Assembly (NCBI GenBank): GCA_964513465.1 | Contig: CAZEMR010000008.1 | Span: 1-64,000 of the forward strand | Direction: 5' to 3' | Source of the DNA: CAZEMR01 sp964513465 | GTDB taxonomy: Bacteria > Bacteroidota > Ignavibacteria > Kapaibacteriales > UBA2268 | DNA length: 64,000 nt | In this document: one piece after another, positions 43,987 to 51,835 of the stretch | Layout of the letters: every line of letters starts with the position of its first letter | Numbering within the stretch: position 1 is the first letter of the stretch | Program-made: the position numbers and the translations under genes | The notes under the pieces: generated by a model | What the model was told of the DNA's origin: nothing | The model's input: only the letters and a program-made list of their open reading frames with translations | Database searches by the model: none

Positions 43987-44118
43987 CTCATTTTTGATAC
44001 AGGTCAGATTATCGCGGCAGTATTATTGGGTCACACCCGCCGCGTTCAGGAAGAGCATTATTTAGAGGTGCTTGGGCCGGGAAAAATTAGCAGAATTGAT
44101 ATTGAGGAATCGGGCTAA
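43987..44118 (+). pseudogene. Tyrosine recombinase (integrase) C-terminal remnant
   Basis: An open stretch of 43 codons ending in TAA reads AAVLLGHTRRVQEEHYLEV near its middle. This matches the last catalytic block of tyrosine recombinases (LLGHxxxxxxxxY, with the His and nucleophile Tyr in register). There is no start codon, the upstream Arg-containing blocks are absent, and a stop lies directly upstream. Its 3' end is 110 bp from the 3' end of tRNA-Leu(TAG), the position expected for an integrase beside a tRNA attachment site. The match is short, so the call is moderate. Confidence 0.52.
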
Positions 44119-44171
44119 ATAAGCCCCCGATAATTCGGCTATTGGTACATATATTGTACAATCGTAATTTG

Positions 44172-44201
44172 CAAAATAAAATAGCCGCTCTGGGAGCGGC
44201 T
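44172..44201 (-). terminator. Terminator downstream of tRNA-Leu(TAG)
   Basis: Perfect 8-bp stem AGCCGCTC / GAGCGGCT with a 3-nt loop. On the minus strand it is followed by the T-rich ATTTTATTTTG, 26 nt past the tRNA 3' end. Confidence 0.88.
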
Positions 44202-44227
44202 TGCGGGATAATGAGTTATGATTTTCG

Positions 44228-44309
44228 TGCGGACGGGGAGACTCGAACTCCCACGGGTTACCCCACTAGATCCTAAGTCTAGCGCGTCTGCCAATTCCGC
44301 CACGTCCGC
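44228..44309 (-). tRNA. tRNA-Leu(TAG)
   Basis: 82-nt class II tRNA on the minus strand. The acceptor GCGGACG/CGTCCGC is fully paired, the anticodon stem CTAGA/TCTAG encloses CTTAGGA, giving anticodon TAG for CTA codons, and a variable arm TGGGGTAACCCGT is present. The discriminator is A and CCA is not encoded. Its 3' end faces the integrase remnant. Confidence 0.96.
44281..44303 (-). repeat. Right arm of the 23-bp inverted repeat (tRNA-Leu D-arm)
   Basis: Exact reverse complement of 43330-43352. The repeat pair spans 974 bp end to end and encloses the scar, so recombination between the arms would invert it. Confidence 0.9.
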
Positions 44310-44462
44310 AAAAAAAGGAATTTCAAATATAAGGACTATTTGGGTAAATTGAAAATATAAGTCATTGACGAAATGATTTATATTTTTGTGTGGGGCATAG
44401 CTCTGAAACTTACATCACTATCCTATTTGCCGGGATTATTTATATTCTTATATTAACATCTT

Positions 44463-45791
44463 ATGAAAAAAATCGGAATAATCGGTGCGGGCGCTGCAGG
44501 TCTTGCAGCAGCCGTACACCTTGCTCAAAGCGGCGTTAAGCCAATCGTGATCGAGGCATCGCCATCGCCTGGTGGCCGCGCACGATCGCGGACGGCAGCC
44601 CTCGGCGAGACTATAGACAACGGCCAGCACTTAATGATCGGCGCATACGAGAGTTTCATCAAGCTGCTCGAAATCACCGGCGAGCGGGACAGCTACGTCG
44701 CTCTCCCGCCGTTTCGTATGGACTTCCGGCGAAGCACGAATCGCTATCGGCTGGATACCTCGCCATTCTCCGGACGCATCGGCGCGGCTTGGGCTATGTT
44801 GCGTTTTGGCGCGCTTGATATACAGTCCAAACTGCGGCTGGCTGCCTTCGTAGCGCAGATTATTTCGGGAAGAATTGACGCCGCAAACCTCACAGCCGGC
44901 GATGTTCTCCGCAAATACGGCCAGACCCCGCTCGCAATCGGGACATTCTGGGAACCGCTTATCGTAGCTACAATGAACTCACCGATCGACCGCGCCTCGG
45001 GCAGACTTTTTATGAATATTGTCCGAATCGCATTTTTCGGACGTCCCGAGGATGGGCGGTTGCTGCTGCCATCCAAATCCTCCGGCGAAATTTTCGCCCA
45101 TGCGGAGAGGTTCATTACATCCCGCGGCGGTGAAGTATATTATACTAAACGGGTTAGCAATTTCGAAAAAATCGACAGCGGATTTCGGCTTATCTGCAGG
45201 GATAATATGAATTTTGATTGCGATGGCGTGATTTCCGCCGTGCCGCCTGCATCATTGAAGCCAATTCTGCCGCCCGGCGGCGACTTCGGCGCACTCGCCG
45301 GATTCTGCGAAGAGCTTGAGTATTCCCCGATCGTATCCATATATATATGGTCTCGTCGGCGGCTCGATTTGCCACCGATGACCGCGTTGCTGGACAGCCC
45401 GCTTCAGTGGATTTTCGCCCGGGATGAGTTTATTAGTGGGTATAGCTCCAATGGCGATGCGCACAGATATGCTATTACTATCAGCGCGGCGGATGCGATA
45501 ATGCCAATGAAACGCAATGAGATAATCGAATTCACAATCCATGAATTGAGCAGCTTTTTTCCGGATTTTTCGGAAAATGATCTGATTAATTTTGAAATAA
45601 TTAAGGAAGGCCGCGCCACCCCCCTCTTCACCCCGGAAATGGAATCACGGCGGCCGGAGAATGCAACTTCGATGCCTGGAATGTTCGTGGCCGGCGACTG
45701 GACTGCGACAGGCCTGCCGGCGACTCTCGAATCCGCAGCGCGTTCGGGATTCGCCGCCGCAAAAAAATGCCTTGAATTTGTCAATCATTAA
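44463..45791 (+). CDS. hpnE: Hydroxysqualene dehydroxylase-like FAD enzyme (HpnE family)
   Basis: 442-aa flavoprotein of the amine-oxidase/phytoene-desaturase superfamily. The dinucleotide-binding motif IGAGAAGLAAA (G8-x-G10-x2-G13) and GGRARS after the first beta-alpha-beta unit bind FAD. The segment ETIDNGQHLMIGAYESFIKLL is diagnostic of HpnE, which converts hydroxysqualene to squalene in hopanoid and carotenoid precursor pathways. The C-terminal FAD contact appears as GMFVAGDWTATGLPATLESA. HpnC and HpnD partners are not adjacent, so substrate identity rests on family resemblance alone; a carotenoid desaturase is the alternative. It starts 153 nt after tRNA-Leu(TAG), in the opposite direction. 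A gap of 70 nt separates it from the BtrH-like gene. Confidence 0.83.
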   Translation: MKKIGIIGAGAAGLAAAVHLAQSGVKPIVIEASPSPGGRARSRTAALGETIDNGQHLMIGAYESFIKLLEITGERDSYVALPPFRMDFRRSTNRYRLDTSPFSGRIGAAWAMLRFGALDIQSKLRLAAFVAQIISGRIDAANLTAGDVLRKYGQTPLAIGTFWEPLIVATMNSPIDRASGRLFMNIVRIAFFGRPEDGRLLLPSKSSGEIFAHAERFITSRGGEVYYTKRVSNFEKIDSGFRLICRDNMNFDCDGVISAVPPASLKPILPPGGDFGALAGFCEELEYSPIVSIYIWSRRRLDLPPMTALLDSPLQWIFARDEFISGYSSNGDAHRYAITISAADAIMPMKRNEIIEFTIHELSSFFPDFSENDLINFEIIKEGRATPLFTPEMESRRPENATSMPGMFVAGDWTATGLPATLESAARSGFAAAKKCLEFVNH

Positions 45792-45861
45792 TTTATTTTA
45801 TATAATATTATTGCATTCCTTTTTTGAAATAAATTCACACAAAATGAAATCACGAGGTAAT

Positions 45862-46929
45862 ATGAACCACGTCATCGATGGATTTGTACCCGAAAGCGGC
45901 CTGCACTGCATCACCGCTTCGATCAAGCAAGTCTTTCATTATCATGGCCTAAGACTGAGCGAGGAGATGATATTTGGTCTCTCGTCAATGCTCGGTTTTA
46001 TGTATTTCGATTATAAAAACATGCCAACACCGATGATAGGCGGACGCGGTAAAATCGGCGAAATGGAGGAAAATCTGGCCATTCGACTCGGGATTAAAAT
46101 AGAATCCCGCGAAACTGCCAGCACCAAAAAAGCTTATGACCGGCTTAAGGAGCTGATCGAATCCGGCGAACCCGTTGTGGTATATGCCGATATGTACTAT
46201 CTGCCCTATTTCGAATTTCCGGAGGAATTCCATTTTGGAGGACATTCGATCGTGGTTTTCGGAATTAACGAGGACGAAAATCTCGCACTCGTATCCGATC
46301 GCGACGGCGAGGGACACCCCGTCACGCTTAACGAAAACGAAACACCCCGCGATTATCACAAAATCCAGCTGGACTCGCTCGCAAAAGCGCGTGGATCGAA
46401 GGAAAAGCCATACCCGCCGAAGAATCGCTGGCTGGAATTCGACTTAGCCGGAGTGCGGCCGGTCGATCGCGACATGATATTCGAAGCGATTGTCGAGGAT
46501 GCCCACGGATTTCTCAATCCACCCATTAAGAATCTGGGAATAAAAGGGATAGAGCATTTTGCGCAGAGGATTTTCGACTGGAACGAATTCGATGATCGCG
46601 CGCTAAGGGCTGCGGCATTCAATGCGTTTATAATGATCAACGAACGCGGCGGTACCGGCGGAGGCTGCTTCCGGAGGATGTACGGGAATTTCCTCGCGGA
46701 ATCTGGCGAAAAGCTCAACAGCGAATTCCTGAGAAGCGCAGGCAAATCATATTTGCGGATTTCGGAGACATGGGACCAAATCGGCGACAAACTTCACGAA
46801 ATGGCAAGCACTGCCAATCGGGGATTAACCGCGGACATCTCCGAAACGCTAAACCTTATACATATTAAGGAAAAAGAACTGATGACCCAATTGCTCGAAT
46901 ATGTTAAATCAAATCCATGCTGCAAATGA
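45862..46929 (+). CDS. BtrH_N/DUF4872 acyltransferase-like protein
   Basis: 355 aa. The N-terminal part matches the BtrH N-terminal domain, a papain-like fold that in butirosin synthesis moves an acyl group from a carrier protein. Cys16 in GLHCITASI is the presumed nucleophile, and His128 in FGGHSIVVFG with a following Asp completes a plausible triad. The C-terminal part (about 200-350: RAAAFNAFIMINERGGTGGG) matches DUF4872, its usual partner. An ORF extension upstream to 45661 overlaps hpnE and is spurious; GAGGT ends 3 nt before the ATG at 45862. No carrier protein or synthetase is nearby. The stop overlaps the corA start (ATGA), so the two are translationally coupled. Confidence 0.82.
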   Translation: MNHVIDGFVPESGLHCITASIKQVFHYHGLRLSEEMIFGLSSMLGFMYFDYKNMPTPMIGGRGKIGEMEENLAIRLGIKIESRETASTKKAYDRLKELIESGEPVVVYADMYYLPYFEFPEEFHFGGHSIVVFGINEDENLALVSDRDGEGHPVTLNENETPRDYHKIQLDSLAKARGSKEKPYPPKNRWLEFDLAGVRPVDRDMIFEAIVEDAHGFLNPPIKNLGIKGIEHFAQRIFDWNEFDDRALRAAAFNAFIMINERGGTGGGCFRRMYGNFLAESGEKLNSEFLRSAGKSYLRISETWDQIGDKLHEMASTANRGLTADISETLNLIHIKEKELMTQLLEYVKSNPCCK

Positions 46930-47990
46930 AAAAACGCACAAAAACAACTGCCCAAAAAACCGGAATGCCACCCGGATCTATAGTATTCGTTGGCGATAAG
47001 AAGATCGAAAACGCACGGATGAGGTTTTATCGAATAACTGAAGAAAAAATCGAAGAAAAAGTTTTCGAAAAAGTGAGAAATCTACCTGCAGTCTCCGAGA
47101 AAGGTGTGCTTAAGTGGTTCAATTTCGAAGGATTGCACCAGATAGAATTTATCGAAAAGCTGGGAGAGCAGCTCGGACTGGACCCCCTGTTGCTGGAGGA
47201 TGTGGTCAATACCGAGCACCGCCCGAAGATCGAAATATTCGAAGATAAGCTTTTCGTATTAATGAAGATACTGAATTACAACACCGAAAAGAATATGATC
47301 GAGGAGGAACAATTCAGTATGCTCGTGGGCGATGGTTATGTGATCTCGTTCAACGAATCGGGCTCGGAAATATTCGATCCGGTTCGCGACCGCTTCCGCC
47401 TTAAGCGCCTGAGATTCATGAATATTGGCGCCCCGTATCTGGGATATGCGCTGATCGACACGATTGTGGACAATTATTTTGTCGAGCTGGACAAAATTCG
47501 CGACCGAATCGACGATTTGGAGGTTCGGCTGACCGCCAATATTGAGCAATCGAAATTTGAGGATATTAATTTAATTAAACGAGACCTCATTCATCTGCAC
47601 CATTATATCACGCCGGTAAGGGATATTGTTTCGCAATATATGAAGAACAATCTGCCTATGATCGGCGACGATATCCAGCCCTTTCTCAAGGATTTATACG
47701 ACCACGTCATCCAGATAACCGACAACGCCGAGACCGTCCGGGAGCTCGCCGCAAGCACGATGGAGCTATACCACACAATCCAGAGCACCCGTATGAACGA
47801 GGTGATGAAGGTGCTCACTATCATCGCAACAATATTTATCCCGCTTACATTTGTAGCCGGAGTTTATGGTATGAACTTCGAATACATGCCCGAACTCAAG
47901 TGGGAATGGGGCTATCCTGCGTCGTTGATCGTAATGGCCATTATTGCCGGTGGCATGGTTGTCTATTTTAAGCGAAAAAACTGGTTCTGA
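46926..47990 (+). CDS. corA: CorA-type magnesium/cobalt transporter
   Basis: 354 aa from the ATG at 46926, which overlaps the upstream stop as ATGA (an ATG at 46917 is also possible). The large cytoplasmic funnel domain (about 1-290) ends in a long helix. Two C-terminal membrane helices flank the selectivity motif VYGMNF, followed by a loop with EYMPELKWEWGYP. This is a homopentameric channel for Mg2+ (and Co2+/Ni2+) in the inner membrane. The last residues FKRKNWF are basic, as usual. The stop directly abuts that of coaBC at a TGATCA palindrome, with no intergenic DNA. Confidence 0.95.
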   Translation: MKKRTKTTAQKTGMPPGSIVFVGDKKIENARMRFYRITEEKIEEKVFEKVRNLPAVSEKGVLKWFNFEGLHQIEFIEKLGEQLGLDPLLLEDVVNTEHRPKIEIFEDKLFVLMKILNYNTEKNMIEEEQFSMLVGDGYVISFNESGSEIFDPVRDRFRLKRLRFMNIGAPYLGYALIDTIVDNYFVELDKIRDRIDDLEVRLTANIEQSKFEDINLIKRDLIHLHHYITPVRDIVSQYMKNNLPMIGDDIQPFLKDLYDHVIQITDNAETVRELAASTMELYHTIQSTRMNEVMKVLTIIATIFIPLTFVAGVYGMNFEYMPELKWEWGYPASLIVMAIIAGGMVVYFKRKNWF

Positions 47991-49370
47991 TCAATCCAGC
48001 TTTACCGCATGTCGGAGTATCGCAGCAGCGCATTCGTCCTTGGCCATAGCCGGAAAGGGCTTCTCGGAGCCGTTGCGATCGACGATCGTTATGGTATTCT
48101 TATCCCCGCCGAAGCCGCTGTCGGGCTTGGTAGCGGAATTAATTATGATCATATCGCAATTTTTTTCGCGCAGTTTTTTGCGGCCGTATTCCAGTTCGTT
48201 TTCGGATTCGAGGGCAAATCCTACGAGTAATTGACCCGGCTTTTTATTATCGCCTAATTCTTTTAAAATATCGACAGTTGCTGTCATTTCGACTGCCAGC
48301 CTATCGCCAGCCTCCTGCTTTTTGATCTTCCCGGTTTTCGGATGTGCAGGAGTATAATCGGCCACAGCAGCTGACATGACAACGATATCCGCATCCATAG
48401 CCGCGAGCCGCATTGCGCGATGCATATCTTCGGCTGTCTCGACATTTTCGACCGCAACATCCTTGGGCGGAACAAGCGATACCGGCCCCGATACCAGCGT
48501 GACTTCGGCTCCGGCCTCGCGGGCGCGCCGGGCAATCGCATAGCCCATTTTGCCTGAGGAATGATTCGAAATATACCGCACATCGTCGATTTTCTCGCGC
48601 GTGGGGCCTGCGCTTATCACGACCCGCTTGCCCGCGAGATACTGATCCGCGCGGCGCATACGATCCATTTCCATTTCGGCAGAGAATGCGTCCTTATCAA
48701 CTGCATCCTGGAGCGATGGAATCGACCGCTCGAGCGCAGCTTTCAGCTCATTTTCGAAATCATCTTTATCCTCGGCGGCAGAGGGTCTGGCACGGGATAC
48801 ATCTTGTGGATTTTTCAAAATTTCACGCAAATTATCCAGAATAACTCCGATCTCCGGCAAGCGTCCCGGGCCGCTGAGTCCGCTGGCCAGCTCGCCTTCC
48901 TCGGGCGGAATGATATAAGCTCCGTCATTATATATAGTTCGCAGATTTCGCTGGGTGGCCGGATGCAGCCACATATCGCTGTCCATCGCCGGCGAAATAA
49001 TAAGCGGCTTTTCGCGGGGCAGGGCTATCGCCACAGCCGATAGAGCCGAATCGCAAAGCCCGCTAGCGATCCGCGAGATTGTGGTCGCGCTGGTGGGCGC
49101 GATCAGCATGGCGTCGCACCAATGGGCAAGCTGGATATGCCAGGCGCCGGAGCTTTGCATTTCCTGATCGAACATCTGAGTAACTACCGGATTTCGCGAG
49201 AGATTGGAGAGCACCAGCTTCGATACGAAATATTCAGCCGATGGAGTCATTATTACATTGACATGTGCGCCGGCTTTGACGAGTTCGCGCACAATCAGCG
49301 GCGATTTATATGCGGCAATCGAGCCGGTGATTCCGAGCAATATCTTCCTGTTTTTAAAATCTGCGGGCAT
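47991..49370 (-). CDS. coaBC: Phosphopantothenoylcysteine decarboxylase/synthetase
   Basis: 459-aa bifunctional enzyme of coenzyme A synthesis. The N-terminal flavoprotein CoaC domain has ITGSIAAYKSP, the active-site His in WHIQLAHW, and TTISRIASG. Where E. coli has PxMNxxMW and an essential Cys in the LACGxxGxGR flap, this protein reads PAMDSDMW and LASGLSGPGR. I recall the same pair of changes in Bacteroidota CoaBC, so they look like a lineage form. The C-terminal CoaB synthetase starts near 240 (GKRVVISAGPTREKIDDVRY) and has the SSGKMGYAIA and AAVADYTP motifs. It converges on corA with zero spacing. Confidence 0.93.
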   Translation of the reverse strand: MPADFKNRKILLGITGSIAAYKSPLIVRELVKAGAHVNVIMTPSAEYFVSKLVLSNLSRNPVVTQMFDQEMQSSGAWHIQLAHWCDAMLIAPTSATTISRIASGLCDSALSAVAIALPREKPLIISPAMDSDMWLHPATQRNLRTIYNDGAYIIPPEEGELASGLSGPGRLPEIGVILDNLREILKNPQDVSRARPSAAEDKDDFENELKAALERSIPSLQDAVDKDAFSAEMEMDRMRRADQYLAGKRVVISAGPTREKIDDVRYISNHSSGKMGYAIARRAREAGAEVTLVSGPVSLVPPKDVAVENVETAEDMHRAMRLAAMDADIVVMSAAVADYTPAHPKTGKIKKQEAGDRLAVEMTATVDILKELGDNKKPGQLLVGFALESENELEYGRKKLREKNCDMIIINSATKPDSGFGGDKNTITIVDRNGSEKPFPAMAKDECAAAILRHAVKLD

Positions 49371-49492
49371 ATTTTTTCCTGATTTATATATATTTATTAA
49401 ATCAAATTACTTTTTCCGGGGGAATTTACCAAATATAATAAGTTGTCTGGGCAAGCGTTAATATTTATTTATATATTTTTGAAATAGCAGCA

Positions 49493-50821
49493 ATGAATCT
49501 CGTAGCAATCGTAGGCCGGCCGAATGTCGGCAAATCAACTTTATTCAACCGCCTGATTGGCAAGCGCAACGCAATCGTCGAATCCGAACCCGGCGTAACC
49601 CGCGACCGTATTTACGGATACAGCGAATGGAACGGCAAGCGCTTCATGGTCGTCGATACCGGCGGATTCATCCCCGGCAGCGAGGACACAATGGAACGCG
49701 CCATCCGCGAGCAGGCAATGATAGCGCTCGAGGAGGCCCAGTCGATCATGTTCGTCTGCGACGGACGCGATGGCGTCACGCCATTCGATCAGGACATAGC
49801 CACAATTCTGCGCTCCTCGCGGAAACCGATCACGCTTGTTATCAACAAATGCGACAACGCCGCTCAGGACTTGAATTCTCACGAGTTCTATGCGCTGGGG
49901 CTGGGAGAGCCATTCCCGATATCGGCTGCAAACGGCCGCAATACAGGCGACTTCCTCGACCATCTCGTCGATCCATTCCCCGAAGGGGGCGAAGACGAAG
50001 AGGATACCCGGCTTAAAATCGCAATCGTCGGACGCCCGAACGCTGGCAAATCTTCGCTTACGAATTCGCTGCTCGGCAAAGAGCGATCGATCGTCACCGA
50101 AATTGCCGGCACCACGCGCGATGCAATCGACAGCGAGGTGAAATATTACGGCGAGGAGATTGTCCTGATCGACACAGCAGGCCTTCGCCGCCGTTCGCAT
50201 ATCAAACACAACGTCGAGATGTACAGCATACTCCGCACCTCGCGGGCAATCGAACGCTGCGACATCGCAGTGGTTATGATCGACGCAGTCCGCGGATTCG
50301 AGGATCAGGATAAAAAAATCATTAATCAGGTGGACCGCGCCCGCAAAGGCCTTATATTCGCCGTAAACAAATGGGACCTGGTCGAAAAGGACAGCACAAC
50401 CGCGGATAAATTTCTCAAAAGCTTTCGCGAGCAGATGCCAACGCATAATTTTGTGCCGATTTTATTTATATCCGCATTAACCGGACAGCGCAGCACAAAG
50501 GTGCTCGAATTATCCAAAAAAATCAAAGAATTACGCAGCACCCGAATCAAAACAAATGCGTTGAACAACGCGCTGTTGCCGGAATTCTCGAAAACTCCCC
50601 CGCCGGCCGTCCGGGGCCAGGATCTGCGCATAAATTATATCACACAAGTTGGTATCGAGCCGCCGGTTTTCGCATTTTTCCTGAATAATCCCAAGCTGCT
50701 CCCCGATTCTTACAAGCGTTTTATGGAACGGAAGCTGCGCGAGAAATTCGATTTCACCGGCACTCCGGTTTCGTTTGTCTTCCGCCGCAAGAACGTCCCA
50801 TGGGAACAAATCGAAAGATAG
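49493..50821 (+). CDS. der: Ribosome assembly GTPase Der
   Basis: 442 aa with two tandem GTPase domains, a hallmark of Der/EngA, which acts in 50S subunit maturation. The first domain has [17 protein letters not shown] and NKCD. The second begins near residue 178 with [12 protein letters not shown] and has DTAGLRRR and NKWD. The C-terminal KH-like domain (about 350-442) includes [17 protein letters not shown]. The Lys/Glu-rich linker between G domains is typical. Nothing is missing. It is divergent from coaBC over 122 bp of AT-rich DNA and converges on the CDF gene. Confidence 0.97.
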   Translation: MNLVAIVGRPNVGKSTLFNRLIGKRNAIVESEPGVTRDRIYGYSEWNGKRFMVVDTGGFIPGSEDTMERAIREQAMIALEEAQSIMFVCDGRDGVTPFDQDIATILRSSRKPITLVINKCDNAAQDLNSHEFYALGLGEPFPISAANGRNTGDFLDHLVDPFPEGGEDEEDTRLKIAIVGRPNAGKSSLTNSLLGKERSIVTEIAGTTRDAIDSEVKYYGEEIVLIDTAGLRRRSHIKHNVEMYSILRTSRAIERCDIAVVMIDAVRGFEDQDKKIINQVDRARKGLIFAVNKWDLVEKDSTTADKFLKSFREQMPTHNFVPILFISALTGQRSTKVLELSKKIKELRSTRIKTNALNNALLPEFSKTPPPAVRGQDLRINYITQVGIEPPVFAFFLNNPKLLPDSYKRFMERKLREKFDFTGTPVSFVFRRKNVPWEQIER

Positions 50822-50852
50822 ACTCAATATAAATATATTTAATTGAATTGAA

Positions 50853-51740
50853 TTATTTATGGGGCTCTATGTGCACAGTCGTGCGGAGCTCCATTTTTTC
50901 GTAAAGCTGGCGTTCGATCACCGTGGCCAGCTCGTGGGCGTCGAATACGCTCATATCGGGAGGCATACGGACATCGACTATCAGCTCTCGTACATCACCG
51001 TATGAATGCACTTTGATATTGTGAACATCATCCAGGCAGCCGTCCACCTTCAATATATTATCTTTTATTTGCTGAATCATGGCATCGTCGGGTTTTTTGC
51101 CCATCAGAACACTCATCGCCGTCCGCATGATTTCGAAAGTCGCGTAGAGCAGCACCAGCGAAACAATAATGCCCAGGACGCTGTCGAGCCACCACCACTG
51201 ACTACCGATAAGCGAGCCGACTACAATAAGCAGCGTTGTAATCGCATCGCTGCGGTGGTGCCAGGCGTCTGCGCGGAGAGATTCCGACTTTAGCTTTTTG
51301 CCGGCATGGAAGCTCACCTGTGCCAATATTTCCTTAACGATAATCGATATTGAAAAAATAATTATCGCAAATGTTGAATATTCAGCGGATTGCGCGTCGG
51401 AGAATCGGCCTATCGAATCGACCATAAAATTAATACCCACTACGCCGAGAATTGTAGCGATTACTATTGCGGCGACCGATTCCGCGCGACCGTGGCCGAA
51501 GGGGTGCTCACGGTCTGCCGGGCGAGCAGCCATCCAGAATCCGATTATCACGATGACGGAAGAGAAGGTATCCGAAAGACTGTGCCAGGCGTCGGCCTGC
51601 ATTGCTATTGAATTCGCCTCGACTCCGGCTAAATATTTGATCACAAATAGAATACCGTTGCCGATAATCGATGTCCATGCGACGTAAAGCCCATAACGAC
51701 TCTTCTTTTTGATAACATTATTCGATGTGATTTCTGCCAT
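50853..51740 (-). CDS. Cation diffusion facilitator metal exporter
   Basis: 295-aa CDF-family antiporter that exports divalent metal ions (Zn2+, Fe2+ or similar) in exchange for protons. Six membrane helices are predicted. The metal site residues appear as ADAWHSLSD in helix 2 and ADAWHHRSDA in helix 5, the pattern of zinc/iron-type members. The C-terminal cytoplasmic domain (about 205-295; VHNIKVHSYGDVRELIVDVR) has the ferredoxin-like fold of the family with several His residues. The metal cannot be fixed from sequence alone. It is monocistronic on the minus strand, converging on der with 31 nt between stops and no clear terminator. Confidence 0.94.
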   Translation of the reverse strand: MAEITSNNVIKKKSRYGLYVAWTSIIGNGILFVIKYLAGVEANSIAMQADAWHSLSDTFSSVIVIIGFWMAARPADREHPFGHGRAESVAAIVIATILGVVGINFMVDSIGRFSDAQSAEYSTFAIIIFSISIIVKEILAQVSFHAGKKLKSESLRADAWHHRSDAITTLLIVVGSLIGSQWWWLDSVLGIIVSLVLLYATFEIMRTAMSVLMGKKPDDAMIQQIKDNILKVDGCLDDVHNIKVHSYGDVRELIVDVRMPPDMSVFDAHELATVIERQLYEKMELRTTVHIEPHK

Positions 51741-51835
51741 TTTTCTATAATTAAATACGATTGATGGGACATTTGGGATTTGAAATTCTTCATTATACGA
51801 AGGAATTCAAATCAGGTTTCAGAAAAATATGAAAA

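Larger units (their letters stand above)
43410..44227. other. Gene-poor scar between two tRNA-Leu genes
   Basis: 818 bp without an intact gene, the only such stretch over 300 bp. From left to right it holds a terminator for the tRNA-Val/Leu transcript (43419-43457), about 200 bp of AT-rich DNA with no recognisable content, an IS3 OrfA remnant on the minus strand (43670-43900), a tyrosine-recombinase tail on the plus strand (43987-44118), and a minus-strand terminator (44172-44201). It looks like the decayed remains of an element integrated next to tRNA-Leu(TAG). No direct-repeat att pair could be found by eye. Confidence 0.7.

Noticed and set aside
43410..44227. Direct-repeat attachment sites flanking the scar
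   Set aside because: I compared the 3' end of tRNA-Leu(TAG) with the left side by eye and found only an 8-bp match (CGGGAGAC near 43616), which is not convincing.
43330..44303. The 23-bp inverted repeat as transposon ends
   Set aside because: The repeats lie within the conserved D-arm of two functional tRNA-Leu genes, which explains the identity without a transposon.
45661..45861. Upstream extension of the BtrH-like gene
   Set aside because: It overlaps hpnE in another frame and lacks similarity; the ATG at 45862 has a good ribosome-binding site.
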